Shown piece by piece: positions 1 through 6,694 of a DNA stretch of 15,727 nucleotides. Position 1 is the first letter of the stretch, and the number at the start of each line of letters is the position of its first letter. The DNA is from an uncultured Holophagaceae bacterium (lineage in GTDB: Bacteria > Acidobacteriota > Holophagae > Holophagales > Holophagaceae). Where the stretch lies: the NCBI GenBank assembly GCA_903890595.1, contig CAITBU010000401.1, positions 1 through 15,727 of the forward strand, in the 5' to 3' direction. The notes below the pieces were generated by a model. It was given only the letters and a program-made list of their open reading frames with translations, had not been told where the DNA came from and did no database searches. The translations under genes and the position numbers were made by a program.

Positions 1-60
1 AGAGCCCTCGTTCTCATCCTTCACGGGTTCGACTCCGATTCAGTGGCGAGTAAGGTGTCC

Positions 61-684
61 ATGTTACCAGCCATTCTGCCCCTCTTCCCCCTGCCCCGGG
101 TTGTCCTCTTCCCCGAGACCTTCCTGCCCCTCCATGTGTTCGAAGACCGCTACCAGGAAATGACCATTGAGGTGCTCAACAGCCACAACCACCTGGTCCT
201 GGCTCTGATGCGGGAAACTCCGGAAGCCAACAGCCTGGGCGAGGCCGCACCAACCTATGACGTGGCCTGCCTGGCGGAGATCGTGCGGGCGGAGCCCCTC
301 ACCGGTGGCCGGTGGAACTTGCTGGTCCAGGGCAAGGAGACCGTGCGCCTGCTCGGTGAGGTCCCTGGAAGACCCTTCCGGCAAGTCAGAACCGAGGTGC
401 TGCCTTTCGATGGCAGCCAGCTCTGGCCCGGCCCTCATCGCCGCCGCCTCATGGCGTCCCTCCAGGCCTATGCCGAGGCCGAGGGCTTCCAGGCGCAGAT
501 GGGGGAGCTTCTGGAGCTCCCGCTGGAGGAGGCCGGCCGCCTGAACACCCTGGCCATGGCCATGGACTTCGAACCGGCCGAACGCCAGTTCCTGCTGGAG
601 GCCCGCGACCTCGTGACCCTGGCTGACCGGATGTCGCACCTCCTCGACTTCTCTCTTCGGGGGCGCTGCCTGGACGGGCTGTGA
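61..684 (+). CDS. Stand-alone Lon N-terminal (LON substrate-binding) domain protein
   Basis: A 207-residue protein made almost entirely of the LON substrate-binding domain, without the AAA+ and protease parts of Lon. It opens with the family's typical LPLFPLP..VLFPE..LPLHVFE.RY motif, has a central GRWNLLVQGKETVRLL strand region, and ends in an acidic/leucine-rich helical part (residues about 140-205). Such single-domain proteins are common, and their exact role is not settled; substrate or chaperone-like binding is usually assumed. A GTG at 43 is in frame, but the ATG at 61 is preferred: it begins directly at the conserved LPAILPLFPLP and has an AAGGTG a few bases upstream. No operon partner is visible; it precedes a tRNA gene by 34 bases. 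The family is clear; the cellular function is unknown. Confidence 0.88.
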   Translation: MLPAILPLFPLPRVVLFPETFLPLHVFEDRYQEMTIEVLNSHNHLVLALMRETPEANSLGEAAPTYDVACLAEIVRAEPLTGGRWNLLVQGKETVRLLGEVPGRPFRQVRTEVLPFDGSQLWPGPHRRRLMASLQAYAEAEGFQAQMGELLELPLEEAGRLNTLAMAMDFEPAERQFLLEARDLVTLADRMSHLLDFSLRGRCLDGL

Positions 685-718
685 CCGATCCCTCCAGGTG
701 CCTTGCTACACTGACCCT

Positions 719-794
719 GGCCCTGTAGCTCAGCGGTCAGAGCTGGCGGCTCATAACCGCTTGGTCGTGGGTTCGAACCCCACCGGGGCCACCA
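719..794 (+). tRNA. tRNA-Ile2 (anticodon CAT, expected lysidine at position 34)
   Basis: A full cloverleaf folds by hand. The acceptor 719-725 pairs with 784-790 (one U-G pair). The D stem is 728-731/740-743. The anticodon stem is 745-749/757-761 with loop CTCATAA and anticodon CAT at 752-754. The T stem is 767-771/779-783 with loop TTCGAAC. Discriminator A is at 791 and an encoded CCA at 792-794. It is not an initiator: position 1 pairs with 72, and the three G-C pairs of the initiator anticodon stem are absent. The acceptor start GGCCC, the GGCGRCTCATAAYCGC anticodon arm and the TTGGTCG variable region match E. coli tRNA-Ile2 (ileX) far better than elongator tRNA-Met. The C4-G69 and C5-G68 pairs known to help TilS recognition are present. 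Identity as Ile2 rather than Met is an inference from these features. A TACACT at 707-712 could be its -10 box. Confidence 0.9.
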
Positions 795-813
795 TTTGCC
801 AGGATTGGCAAAT
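794..813 (+). repeat. Inverted repeat (hairpin) starting at the CCA end of tRNA-Ile2
   Basis: ATTTGCCA (794-801), loop GGAT, TGGCAAAT (806-813): a perfect 8-bp stem whose first base is the final A of the encoded CCA. There is no T-tract after it, so it is a weak candidate for intrinsic termination. A 3' processing signal or Rho-independent stop without U-run is possible. The other CAT tRNA at 9552-9628 has an equivalent, larger hairpin in exactly the same position. Confidence 0.7.
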
Positions 814-851
814 AGGACGGAATCGCCGCAGGCGATTGCCGCCCGTAGGGC
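812..851 (+). repeat. Dispersed double-hairpin element, copy 1
   Basis: This element contains two adjacent small hairpins: AATCGCC-GCA-GGCGATT (821-837) and GCCC-GTA-GGGC (841-851). The 33 bases 812-844 recur with 2 differences (31/33), inverted, at 9932-9964. The paired arms are conserved and only the loop differs (GCA against AAA), while the second hairpin keeps its form with a different loop. That pattern is what REP/BIME-like intergenic elements show. It is non-coding and lies between the tRNA and the 3' end of the lldR-like gene. Confidence 0.65.
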
Positions 852-872
852 GCTGGCACAGGAGGTGCCAGC
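852..872. terminator. Hairpin at the 3' side of the lldR-like gene, possible terminator
   Basis: GCTGGCAC (852-859), loop AGGAG, GTGCCAGC (865-872): a perfect 8-bp GC-rich stem ending 12 bases beyond the minus-strand regulator's stop codon. There is no clear T-run on either side, so intrinsic termination is uncertain; it could act with Rho or be a fourth module of the hairpin cluster. Confidence 0.45.
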
Positions 873-884
873 GTCACCATGAAT

Positions 885-1601
885 CTAGACGATCCACTTC
901 CTCAGCTCGCCCTCGGCGAACTTGAGGTGGACCCGCATGGCTTCGGAGGCACCTTTGGGGGACCGAGCCCGGATGGCCTTCAGGATGGCGGAGTGCTGGT
1001 CGATGATCCGCTGGGGGTTCTTGACGTTGTCGAGGTAGAGGCGGCGGCGGGCGGCGGAGTTGGCCTTGGAGAAGTCCTCGGAGATGGTCTTGAAGAGCTT
1101 GGACAGCAGGGTGTTGTGGGTGGCCTCGGCGATGGCGAAGTGGAAAGCCGCATCGAAGCCCTCGCCCTTTTCCGGATCCTGGAGGTTCAGGTGCGCCTTC
1201 ATGTTCTCCAGGGTGGCCTCGATCTCCAGGATCTCCTGTTCGGTGGCCCGCTGGGCCGCCAGGCTGGCGGTGGCGGTCTCGAAGATGCGGCGCATCTCGA
1301 ACATGTCGATGACGGAGCTGCGCTCCACAGCCATGAACATGGCGAGGGGTCGGATGATGTCATCGGTTTCAGTTTCCCGGATGTAGGTGCCCTCACCCGG
1401 TCGGATATCAATCACACCGAGCATCTCCAGGGTGCGAATGGCTTCCCGAACCGAAGCCCGGCTGACCTGAAACCGGTCGGCCAGCTCCCGCTCAGCCAGA
1501 AGCTTGTCGCCGGGCTTCAGCTTCCCGTCCGCGATCAACAAACGTATCTGCTCTACGATCTCTTCATAGAGGCGTTTTGTTCGGATCGGGGTCAGGTCCA
1601 T
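885..1601 (-). CDS. lldR: GntR/FadR-family lactate-responsive transcriptional regulator (LldR-like)
   Basis: 238 residues, the usual length for the FadR subfamily. The N-terminal winged helix-turn-helix spans about residues 8-75 and contains the signature PGDKLLAERELADRFQVSRASVREAIRTLE followed by the wing G.GTYI. The C-terminal FCD ligand-binding domain (about 90-230) is all-helical and carries the DAAFHFAIAEATHN segment, whose Asp and His are the usual metal/ligand positions. The start ATG at 1599-1601 has a GGGAGAG Shine-Dalgarno about 9 bases upstream. It is divergent from the lactate permease, and a perfect FadR-type palindrome (1666-1680) lies between them. By family and position it should repress the lactate operon, and perhaps itself, and be relieved by lactate. 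The effector is inferred, not shown by sequence. A TACAAT on the minus strand (1687-1692) is a plausible -10 box, which would place the operator just downstream of the regulator's own promoter. Confidence 0.88.
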   Translation of the reverse strand: MDLTPIRTKRLYEEIVEQIRLLIADGKLKPGDKLLAERELADRFQVSRASVREAIRTLEMLGVIDIRPGEGTYIRETETDDIIRPLAMFMAVERSSVIDMFEMRRIFETATASLAAQRATEQEILEIEATLENMKAHLNLQDPEKGEGFDAAFHFAIAEATHNTLLSKLFKTISEDFSKANSAARRRLYLDNVKNPQRIIDQHSAILKAIRARSPKGASEAMRVHLKFAEGELRKWIV

Positions 1602-1665
1602 GTCTCACACTCTCCCTGGCGGATGGCGGACAGATTCGAACTGTGATCAAAGGCACTGGTGGTAT

Positions 1666-1680
1666 GGTGGTCTGACCACC
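1666..1680. promoter_or_regulatory. FadR/LldR-type operator palindrome
   Basis: GGTGGTCTGACCACC is a perfect 6-bp palindrome around a 3-base centre. Its core TGGTCTGACCA (1668-1678) fits the known FadR-subfamily consensus TNGTNNNACNA exactly and resembles PdhR and LldR sites (TTGGT..GACCAA type). It sits in the divergent intergenic region, 64 bases from the regulator start and 84 bases from the permease start, where one bound dimer could control both directions. Binding by the neighbouring regulator is an inference from family and position. Confidence 0.7.
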
Positions 1681-1764
1681 CTACCTATTGTAATCTTCGC
1701 CCAGGTCAGTTGATCATTCCAAGCATTTCCTTTTCCTTCCCCCCCATTTTCTTTCGGAGGTGTC

Positions 1765-3753
1765 ATGACCCCTTGGACCCAAGTTTATTCCCCAGTCATG
1801 GGGAATATCTTCCTTTCAGCCCTGGTGGCCGCCCTACCGGTCTTCGTGCTACTGGGCCTCTTGGCCAAGCACGTGAAGGCCCACTACTCAGCCATCCTGG
1901 GTCTCGTGACCTGTCTGGCTGTGGCCATCCTGGTCTACAAGATGCCCGCCGGCATGGCTGGCATGGCTGCCGTCCACGGCGCCCTCTTCGGCCTCCTGCC
2001 CATCGGCTGGATCGTGCTGAACGCCATCTTCATCTACGACATCACCGTGAAGTCAGGTGACTTCGAGGTGGTCAAGCACTCCATCGCCGGCCTCGCGGCC
2101 GATCGCCGCATCCAGGCCCTGCTCATCGCCTTCAGCTTCGGTGCCTTCATCGAGGGTGCCGCCGGCTTCGGCACGCCCGTCGCGATCTCCGCCGCCATGC
2201 TCATCGGCCTCGGCTTCCGCCCCCTCCAGGCCGCCGGCCTGGCCCTCATTGGCAACACCGCCCCCGTCGCCTACGGCGCCCTGGGTAGCCCCCTCATCGC
2301 CCTTGCTGGCGTCACCGGCCTCCCCTTGGAGGGCCTCAGCGCCGCCGCAGGCCGCATCCTGCCCATCTTCTCCCTGATCGTGCCCTTCTGGATCATTTGG
2401 ACCATGGCTGGTCGCAAGGCCATGATGGAAGTCTGGCCCGCCTGCCTCGTGGCCGGTGGCAGCTTTGCCATTGCGCAGTTCGCCGTCAGCAACTACCACG
2501 GCCCCTGGCTGGTGGACATCATTGGTGCCATCTTCTCCATGGCCTCCACCGTTATGTTCCTGAAGGTCTGGCAGCCCAAGACCATCTGGCGCTACGAGCA
2601 CGAACGTGAGGAGGCTACTGGAGCCGTTGTTGCCCAGGATGGTGGCAAGGTCTTCAAGGCCTGGCTGCCCTGGATCTTCCTGTCCCTCTTCGTGTTCGCT
2701 TGGGGTACCCCTCAGGTCAAGACCTTCCTCAACGGCGGCCCCAAGGGTCAGCCCAACTTCCTGAGCGGTGTCTCCGTCAAGACCTTCGAGATGCCCGGCC
2801 TCCACAAGATGGTCATCAAGGCTCCCCCTGTGGTTGCCAAGGCTTCCCCTGAAGCCGCCGTCTGGACCTTCAACTGGCTCTCCCTCACCGGCACCAGCCT
2901 CATGCTGGCGGGCATCCTCAGCGGTCTCGTGGCCGGCTTCGGCCCCCTGGAGCTCGTCAAGATCTGGGGCAACACCGTGAACCGCGTAAAGATCTCCCTG
3001 CTCACCATCGCTGCCATGCTGGCCCTGGGCTTCGTGTCCAAGGCTGCCGGTCTCGACGCCACCATGGGCCTGGCCTTCGCCAGCACCGGCCTGCTCTTCC
3101 CCTTCTTCAGCGCCATGCTGGGCTGGTTGGGTGTGGCCCTCACGGGCAGTGACACCTCCTCCAATGTGCTCTTCGGCGGTCTGCAGAAGATCACCGCCGA
3201 GCAGCTGGGCCTCAACCCCATCCTCACCGCCGCAGCCAACACCACCGGCGGCGTCATGGGCAAGATGATCGACGCCCAGAGCCTCGTGGTCGCCTCCGTG
3301 GCCACCAACCAGCAGGGCGAAGAAGGCACCATCCTCCGCTATGTGTTCTGGCACAGCATCGTCCTGGCCGCCATGGTGGGTGTGGTGATCTTCCTGTACG
3401 CCCGGGTGCTGCCTGAGAAGTGGATGCCCCTGGCACCGAAGAAGCTGACCTACGCGACCGAGACGGCCGTCTACAAGAAGGGCGAGGCCGCGGCACCCAA
3501 CGCCGCGACCAGCCAGGGTGGTGATGTCACTACCTACACCGTCGCCCCTGCCCTCCCTGCTGGCCTGACCCTCAGCCCGAAGGGTGAGATTTCTGGCACG
3601 CCGACGGCTGCCTCCGCCACGACCAAGTACACCGTAACGGCCGGCAACTGGGGTGGGACCAACTCGACGTCCGTCACCATCACCGTGACCGATCCCATGG
3701 CAGTTCCTGCTGTCCCGGCCGCCGTCCCGGCCCCCGCCCCGGCCAAGAAGTAG
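1765..3753 (+). CDS. lctP: L-lactate permease (LctP/LldP family) with C-terminal Ig-like He_PIG domain
   Basis: A 662-residue inner-membrane transporter that imports lactate (family members also take glycolate), normally by proton symport. Residues 1 to about 550 form the canonical LctP body of roughly 12-14 membrane segments. It contains the diagnostic GAFIEGAAGFGTPVAI, NTAPVAYGALG, FEMPGLHKMV, TGSDTSSNVLFG and AANTTGGVMGKMIDAQS motifs. Family members usually stop about here, near 530-560 residues. This protein adds about 109 residues. A Lys-rich linker (554-585) leads to a putative Ig/cadherin-like He_PIG domain (about 588-643, YTVAPALPAGLTLSPKGEIS followed by GTPTAA), then a Pro/Ala tail ending in KK. 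The start ATG is fixed by GGAGGT six bases upstream; the leader before it (about 1720-1755) is strongly pyrimidine-rich. It is the first gene of the operon and is followed by an intrinsic terminator before the dehydrogenase. Confidence 0.93.
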   Translation: MTPWTQVYSPVMGNIFLSALVAALPVFVLLGLLAKHVKAHYSAILGLVTCLAVAILVYKMPAGMAGMAAVHGALFGLLPIGWIVLNAIFIYDITVKSGDFEVVKHSIAGLAADRRIQALLIAFSFGAFIEGAAGFGTPVAISAAMLIGLGFRPLQAAGLALIGNTAPVAYGALGSPLIALAGVTGLPLEGLSAAAGRILPIFSLIVPFWIIWTMAGRKAMMEVWPACLVAGGSFAIAQFAVSNYHGPWLVDIIGAIFSMASTVMFLKVWQPKTIWRYEHEREEATGAVVAQDGGKVFKAWLPWIFLSLFVFAWGTPQVKTFLNGGPKGQPNFLSGVSVKTFEMPGLHKMVIKAPPVVAKASPEAAVWTFNWLSLTGTSLMLAGILSGLVAGFGPLELVKIWGNTVNRVKISLLTIAAMLALGFVSKAAGLDATMGLAFASTGLLFPFFSAMLGWLGVALTGSDTSSNVLFGGLQKITAEQLGLNPILTAAANTTGGVMGKMIDAQSLVVASVATNQQGEEGTILRYVFWHSIVLAAMVGVVIFLYARVLPEKWMPLAPKKLTYATETAVYKKGEAAAPNAATSQGGDVTTYTVAPALPAGLTLSPKGEISGTPTAASATTKYTVTAGNWGGTNSTSVTITVTDPMAVPAVPAAVPAPAPAKK

Positions 3754-3778
3754 CCGCGGCGGTTACCTGAAGCAGAAT

Positions 3779-3815
3779 GGTCCCGCCGACAGCCCCATCG
3801 TCGGCGGGACCTTTT
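3779..3815 (+). terminator. Rho-independent terminator/attenuator inside the lactate operon
   Basis: GGTCCCGCCGAC (3779-3790), a 9-base loop, then GTCGGCGGGACC (3800-3811) directly followed by TTTT. The 12-bp perfect GC-rich stem plus T-run is a textbook intrinsic terminator. It lies 26 bases after the lctP stop and 26 bases before the next start codon, so it would reduce transcription of dld-lutABC relative to the permease, or make a second promoter necessary. Confidence 0.85.
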
Positions 3816-3841
3816 CGTTAGGTCTGTCCTGAGGAGCCTCC

Positions 3842-6694
3842 ATGAGCGCCATTACCATCCTCTCCCTCCGGGATTCCCTCGCTGCGATCGTGGGTCAGGA
3901 GCGTGTCCTCGACCGCCCCGTCGACCTCATCGCCTTCGCTGCTGATGCCAGCTTCTACCGGCTCATCCCCAAGGCGGTGGTCTTCGCCAGCAGCATCCAG
4001 GAGGTCCAGGCCCTCTTCCGGCTGAGCCATGACCTGAAGATCCCCATGACCTTCCGGGCCGCCGGCAGCAGCCTGTCGGGCCAGGCCATCTCGGATGGGA
4101 TCCTCGTGGAGGTGGCCCGCAACTGGCGCACCATCCAGGTGCTGGAGGATGGGGCCAGGGTTCGGGTCCAGCCCGGGGTTATTGGCGCCCACGTGAACCA
4201 CGCCCTCCGGCCCTACCGCTCGAAGATGGGGCCCGATCCTGCCTCCATCAACACCTGCACCGTGGGTGGCATCCTCTCCAACAACAGCAGCGGCATGTGC
4301 TGCGGCGTGGTCCAGAACGCCTATCACACTCTGGAATCACTCACCTTCGTCCTGCCCTCCGGCACGGTCATCGACAGCGGGGCACCGGATGCAGATGCCC
4401 AGTTCCGGGCCGCCGAGCCTGTTCTCACCGAGGGCCTCCTGGCCATGAAGGCCGAGCTACTGGGCAATCCGGCCCTGGCTGAGCGCATCCGGTCCAAGTA
4501 CAAGACCAAGAACACCACGGGCTATTCCCTCAACGCCTTCATGGACTTCGACCGGCCCGTCGACATCTTCCGCAACCTCCTGGTGGGCTCCGAAGGGACG
4601 CTGGCCTTCATCGCCGAGGCTGTGCTGAACACGGTGCCTGACCTGCCGGTGAAGGTCACGGGCTTCCTGCTGTTCCCCGACCTCCACGCCGCCTGCGCCG
4701 CCATTATTCCCCTGCGGGATGCCGGTGCCGCCGCCCTGGAGCTGCTGGATCGGGCCTCGCTCCGCTCCGTGGAGAACCAGCCCGGCGTGCCCGCCAGCTT
4801 CAAGACCCTGGCCGATGGTGCTGCGGCCCTGCTGGTGGAGTTCCATGGCCGTGAGGAGTCCGTTCGCGCCGACCTGGAGCGCCAGGCCATGGCGACAGCC
4901 GCAGGCCTCCAGCTGCTGGAGCCGGCCCACTTCACCCACGACCCCATCGAGCAGGCCATGATGTGGAAGATCCGCTCGGGCACCTTCCCCTCCGTGGGTG
5001 CGGTCCGCAAGCGGGGCACCACGGTGCTCATCGAAGACGTGGCCTTCCCCATCGAGAGCCTGGCGGACGCCGCTGTGGATCTCACCAAGCTCTTCGCCCG
5101 GCACGGCTATGACGAGGCCATCATCTTTGGCCACGCCAAGGACGGGAACCTCCACTTCGTCATCACCCAGTCCTTCAACGACCAGGCCGCCGTGGACCGC
5201 TATGAGCGCTTCATGGACGACGTGGTGGAGCTGGTGGTGCGGAAGTACGACGGTGCCCTCAAGGCCGAGCACGGCACGGGCCGCAACATGGCGCCCTTTG
5301 TGGAGGCCGAGTGGGGCCCCGAGGCCAAGGCCGTCATGACCAAGCTCAAGGCCCTGGTGGATCCCTGGTCCCTCCTCAATCCCGGCGTGATCATCAACAA
5401 CGACCCCAAGGGCCACCTGGCCGACCTCAAGCCCATGCCCGGCGTGGAAGAGGAAGTGGATAAGTGCATCGAGTGCGGCTACTGCGAGCCCAAGTGTCCC
5501 AGCCGTGAGCTCACCCTGACCCCCCGCCAGCGCATCGTGGTGCGCCGGGAGATCGCCCGCCTCGAGGCCTGCAAGGAGAACCCGGCCCTGCTCGCCAGCC
5601 TGCAGGAGGCCTTCCCCTACATGGCCCTCGAGACCTGCGCTGCCGACGGCCTCTGCGCCACGGCCTGCCCCGTGGGCATTGACACCGGCCAGCTGACCAA
5701 GCGCTTCCGCCGCGCCAGCCACAGCCGCCGGGCCCAGAAGCTCGCCCTCTCCGTGGCCCGCAACTTCGCCACCGTGGAGCCCGTGCTGCGCATGGCCCTG
5801 CGAGCCGGCCACACGGTCCAGGCCCTCTTCGGGACCAGCGCCATGCCCTTCATCACCCGCGCCCTGAAGACCTTTGGCTCCTCCCATCTGTGGAGCCCAG
5901 AGATGCCCAAGGCCGCCAAGGCCCCCCTGCCCTCCACCAACCTGGAAGGCGCAGCGGCCATCTACTTCCCCGCCTGCATCTCCCGCATGATGGGCCACCT
6001 CCCTGGCGAGCCAGAGGAGATGAGCCTGGTGGAGGCCCTGGTCAATGTGGCCGCCCGGGCCGGCACCCCGGTGCACATCCCCTTCGACGTGGAAGGCACC
6101 TGCTGCGGCGTCCCCTTCAGCTCCAAGGGCTTCGACGAGGCCCACCGCTACACCATCAACCACGCCATCGAGAAGTTCTGGGAGTGGAGCCAGCAGGGCC
6201 GCCTGCCGGTGGTCATGGACACCAGCCCCTGCACCTACGGCGTGCTCAGCAGCCGGGCCTACCTGACGGCTGACAACCAGGTGAAGTTCGACAAGCTCAA
6301 GATCATCGACAGCACCGCCTTCGCCTTTGATGTCCTGCTGCCCCGCCTGCAGGTGCGCCGCAAGGTTGGCTCCGTGGTCCTGCACCCCGTCTGCTCCGTC
6401 ACCAAGATGAACCTGCTGCCCCAGCTGGAAGGCGTGGCCAAGGCCTGCGCCGACAAGGTGGTGGTGCCCCGGGACGCCGGCTGCTGTGGCTTTGCCGGCG
6501 ATCGCGGCTTCACCCACCCCGAGCTGACGGCCGCCGCCACCAAGCACGAGGCCCGCGAGGTCAAGACCCAGTCCTTCGACGGCTACTTCGCCAGCAGCCG
6601 CACCTGTGAGGTGGGCATGACCCGCTCCACTGGCCACGTCTACCGCAGCTTCCTGTATCTGCTTGAGCAGACCACCCGCCCCGAGGGCGCATAG
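3842..6694 (+). CDS. dld: FAD- and Fe-S-binding respiratory D-lactate dehydrogenase (Dld-II type)
   Basis: A 950-residue three-part flavo-iron-sulfur oxidoreductase that oxidises D-lactate to pyruvate and feeds electrons to the quinone pool. An N-terminal FAD_binding_4/PCMH domain (about 35-260) holds RAAGSSLSGQAISDG and VGGILSNNSSGMCCG. It is followed by an FAD-oxidase C-terminal domain (about 265-530) containing IIFGHAKDGNLHF and the AEHGTGRNMAPFVE segment. Two 4Fe-4S motifs follow: C542-x2-C-x2-C-x3-CP and C599...C605-x3-C609P. The C-terminal part carries two CCG cysteine-rich motifs (CCG at 754-756 and 881-883) of the heterodisulfide-reductase/GlpC type. ATG 3842 follows GAGGAG. The gene ends in TAG overlapping the lutA GTG by one base. 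Architecture and the order lctP-dld-lutABC match the Shewanella Dld-II cluster. Glycolate or D-2-hydroxyglutarate (YdiJ-like) oxidation is the main alternative, but the lactate context argues against it. Confidence 0.92.
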   Translation: MSAITILSLRDSLAAIVGQERVLDRPVDLIAFAADASFYRLIPKAVVFASSIQEVQALFRLSHDLKIPMTFRAAGSSLSGQAISDGILVEVARNWRTIQVLEDGARVRVQPGVIGAHVNHALRPYRSKMGPDPASINTCTVGGILSNNSSGMCCGVVQNAYHTLESLTFVLPSGTVIDSGAPDADAQFRAAEPVLTEGLLAMKAELLGNPALAERIRSKYKTKNTTGYSLNAFMDFDRPVDIFRNLLVGSEGTLAFIAEAVLNTVPDLPVKVTGFLLFPDLHAACAAIIPLRDAGAAALELLDRASLRSVENQPGVPASFKTLADGAAALLVEFHGREESVRADLERQAMATAAGLQLLEPAHFTHDPIEQAMMWKIRSGTFPSVGAVRKRGTTVLIEDVAFPIESLADAAVDLTKLFARHGYDEAIIFGHAKDGNLHFVITQSFNDQAAVDRYERFMDDVVELVVRKYDGALKAEHGTGRNMAPFVEAEWGPEAKAVMTKLKALVDPWSLLNPGVIINNDPKGHLADLKPMPGVEEEVDKCIECGYCEPKCPSRELTLTPRQRIVVRREIARLEACKENPALLASLQEAFPYMALETCAADGLCATACPVGIDTGQLTKRFRRASHSRRAQKLALSVARNFATVEPVLRMALRAGHTVQALFGTSAMPFITRALKTFGSSHLWSPEMPKAAKAPLPSTNLEGAAAIYFPACISRMMGHLPGEPEEMSLVEALVNVAARAGTPVHIPFDVEGTCCGVPFSSKGFDEAHRYTINHAIEKFWEWSQQGRLPVVMDTSPCTYGVLSSRAYLTADNQVKFDKLKIIDSTAFAFDVLLPRLQVRRKVGSVVLHPVCSVTKMNLLPQLEGVAKACADKVVVPRDAGCCGFAGDRGFTHPELTAAATKHEAREVKTQSFDGYFASSRTCEVGMTRSTGHVYRSFLYLLEQTTRPEGA

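Noticed and set aside
1..60. GGGTTCGACTCC near the left edge looks like a tRNA T-loop, suggesting a tRNA end or remnant
   Set aside because: With the TTCGA loop set at 28-34, only two or three of the five stem pairs form, the following bases give no acceptor stem or CCA, and the upstream part is outside the window.
43..60. GTG start at 43 for the Lon-domain protein
   Set aside because: It would add six residues before the conserved family start; ATG 61 fits the family and has its own ribosome-binding site.
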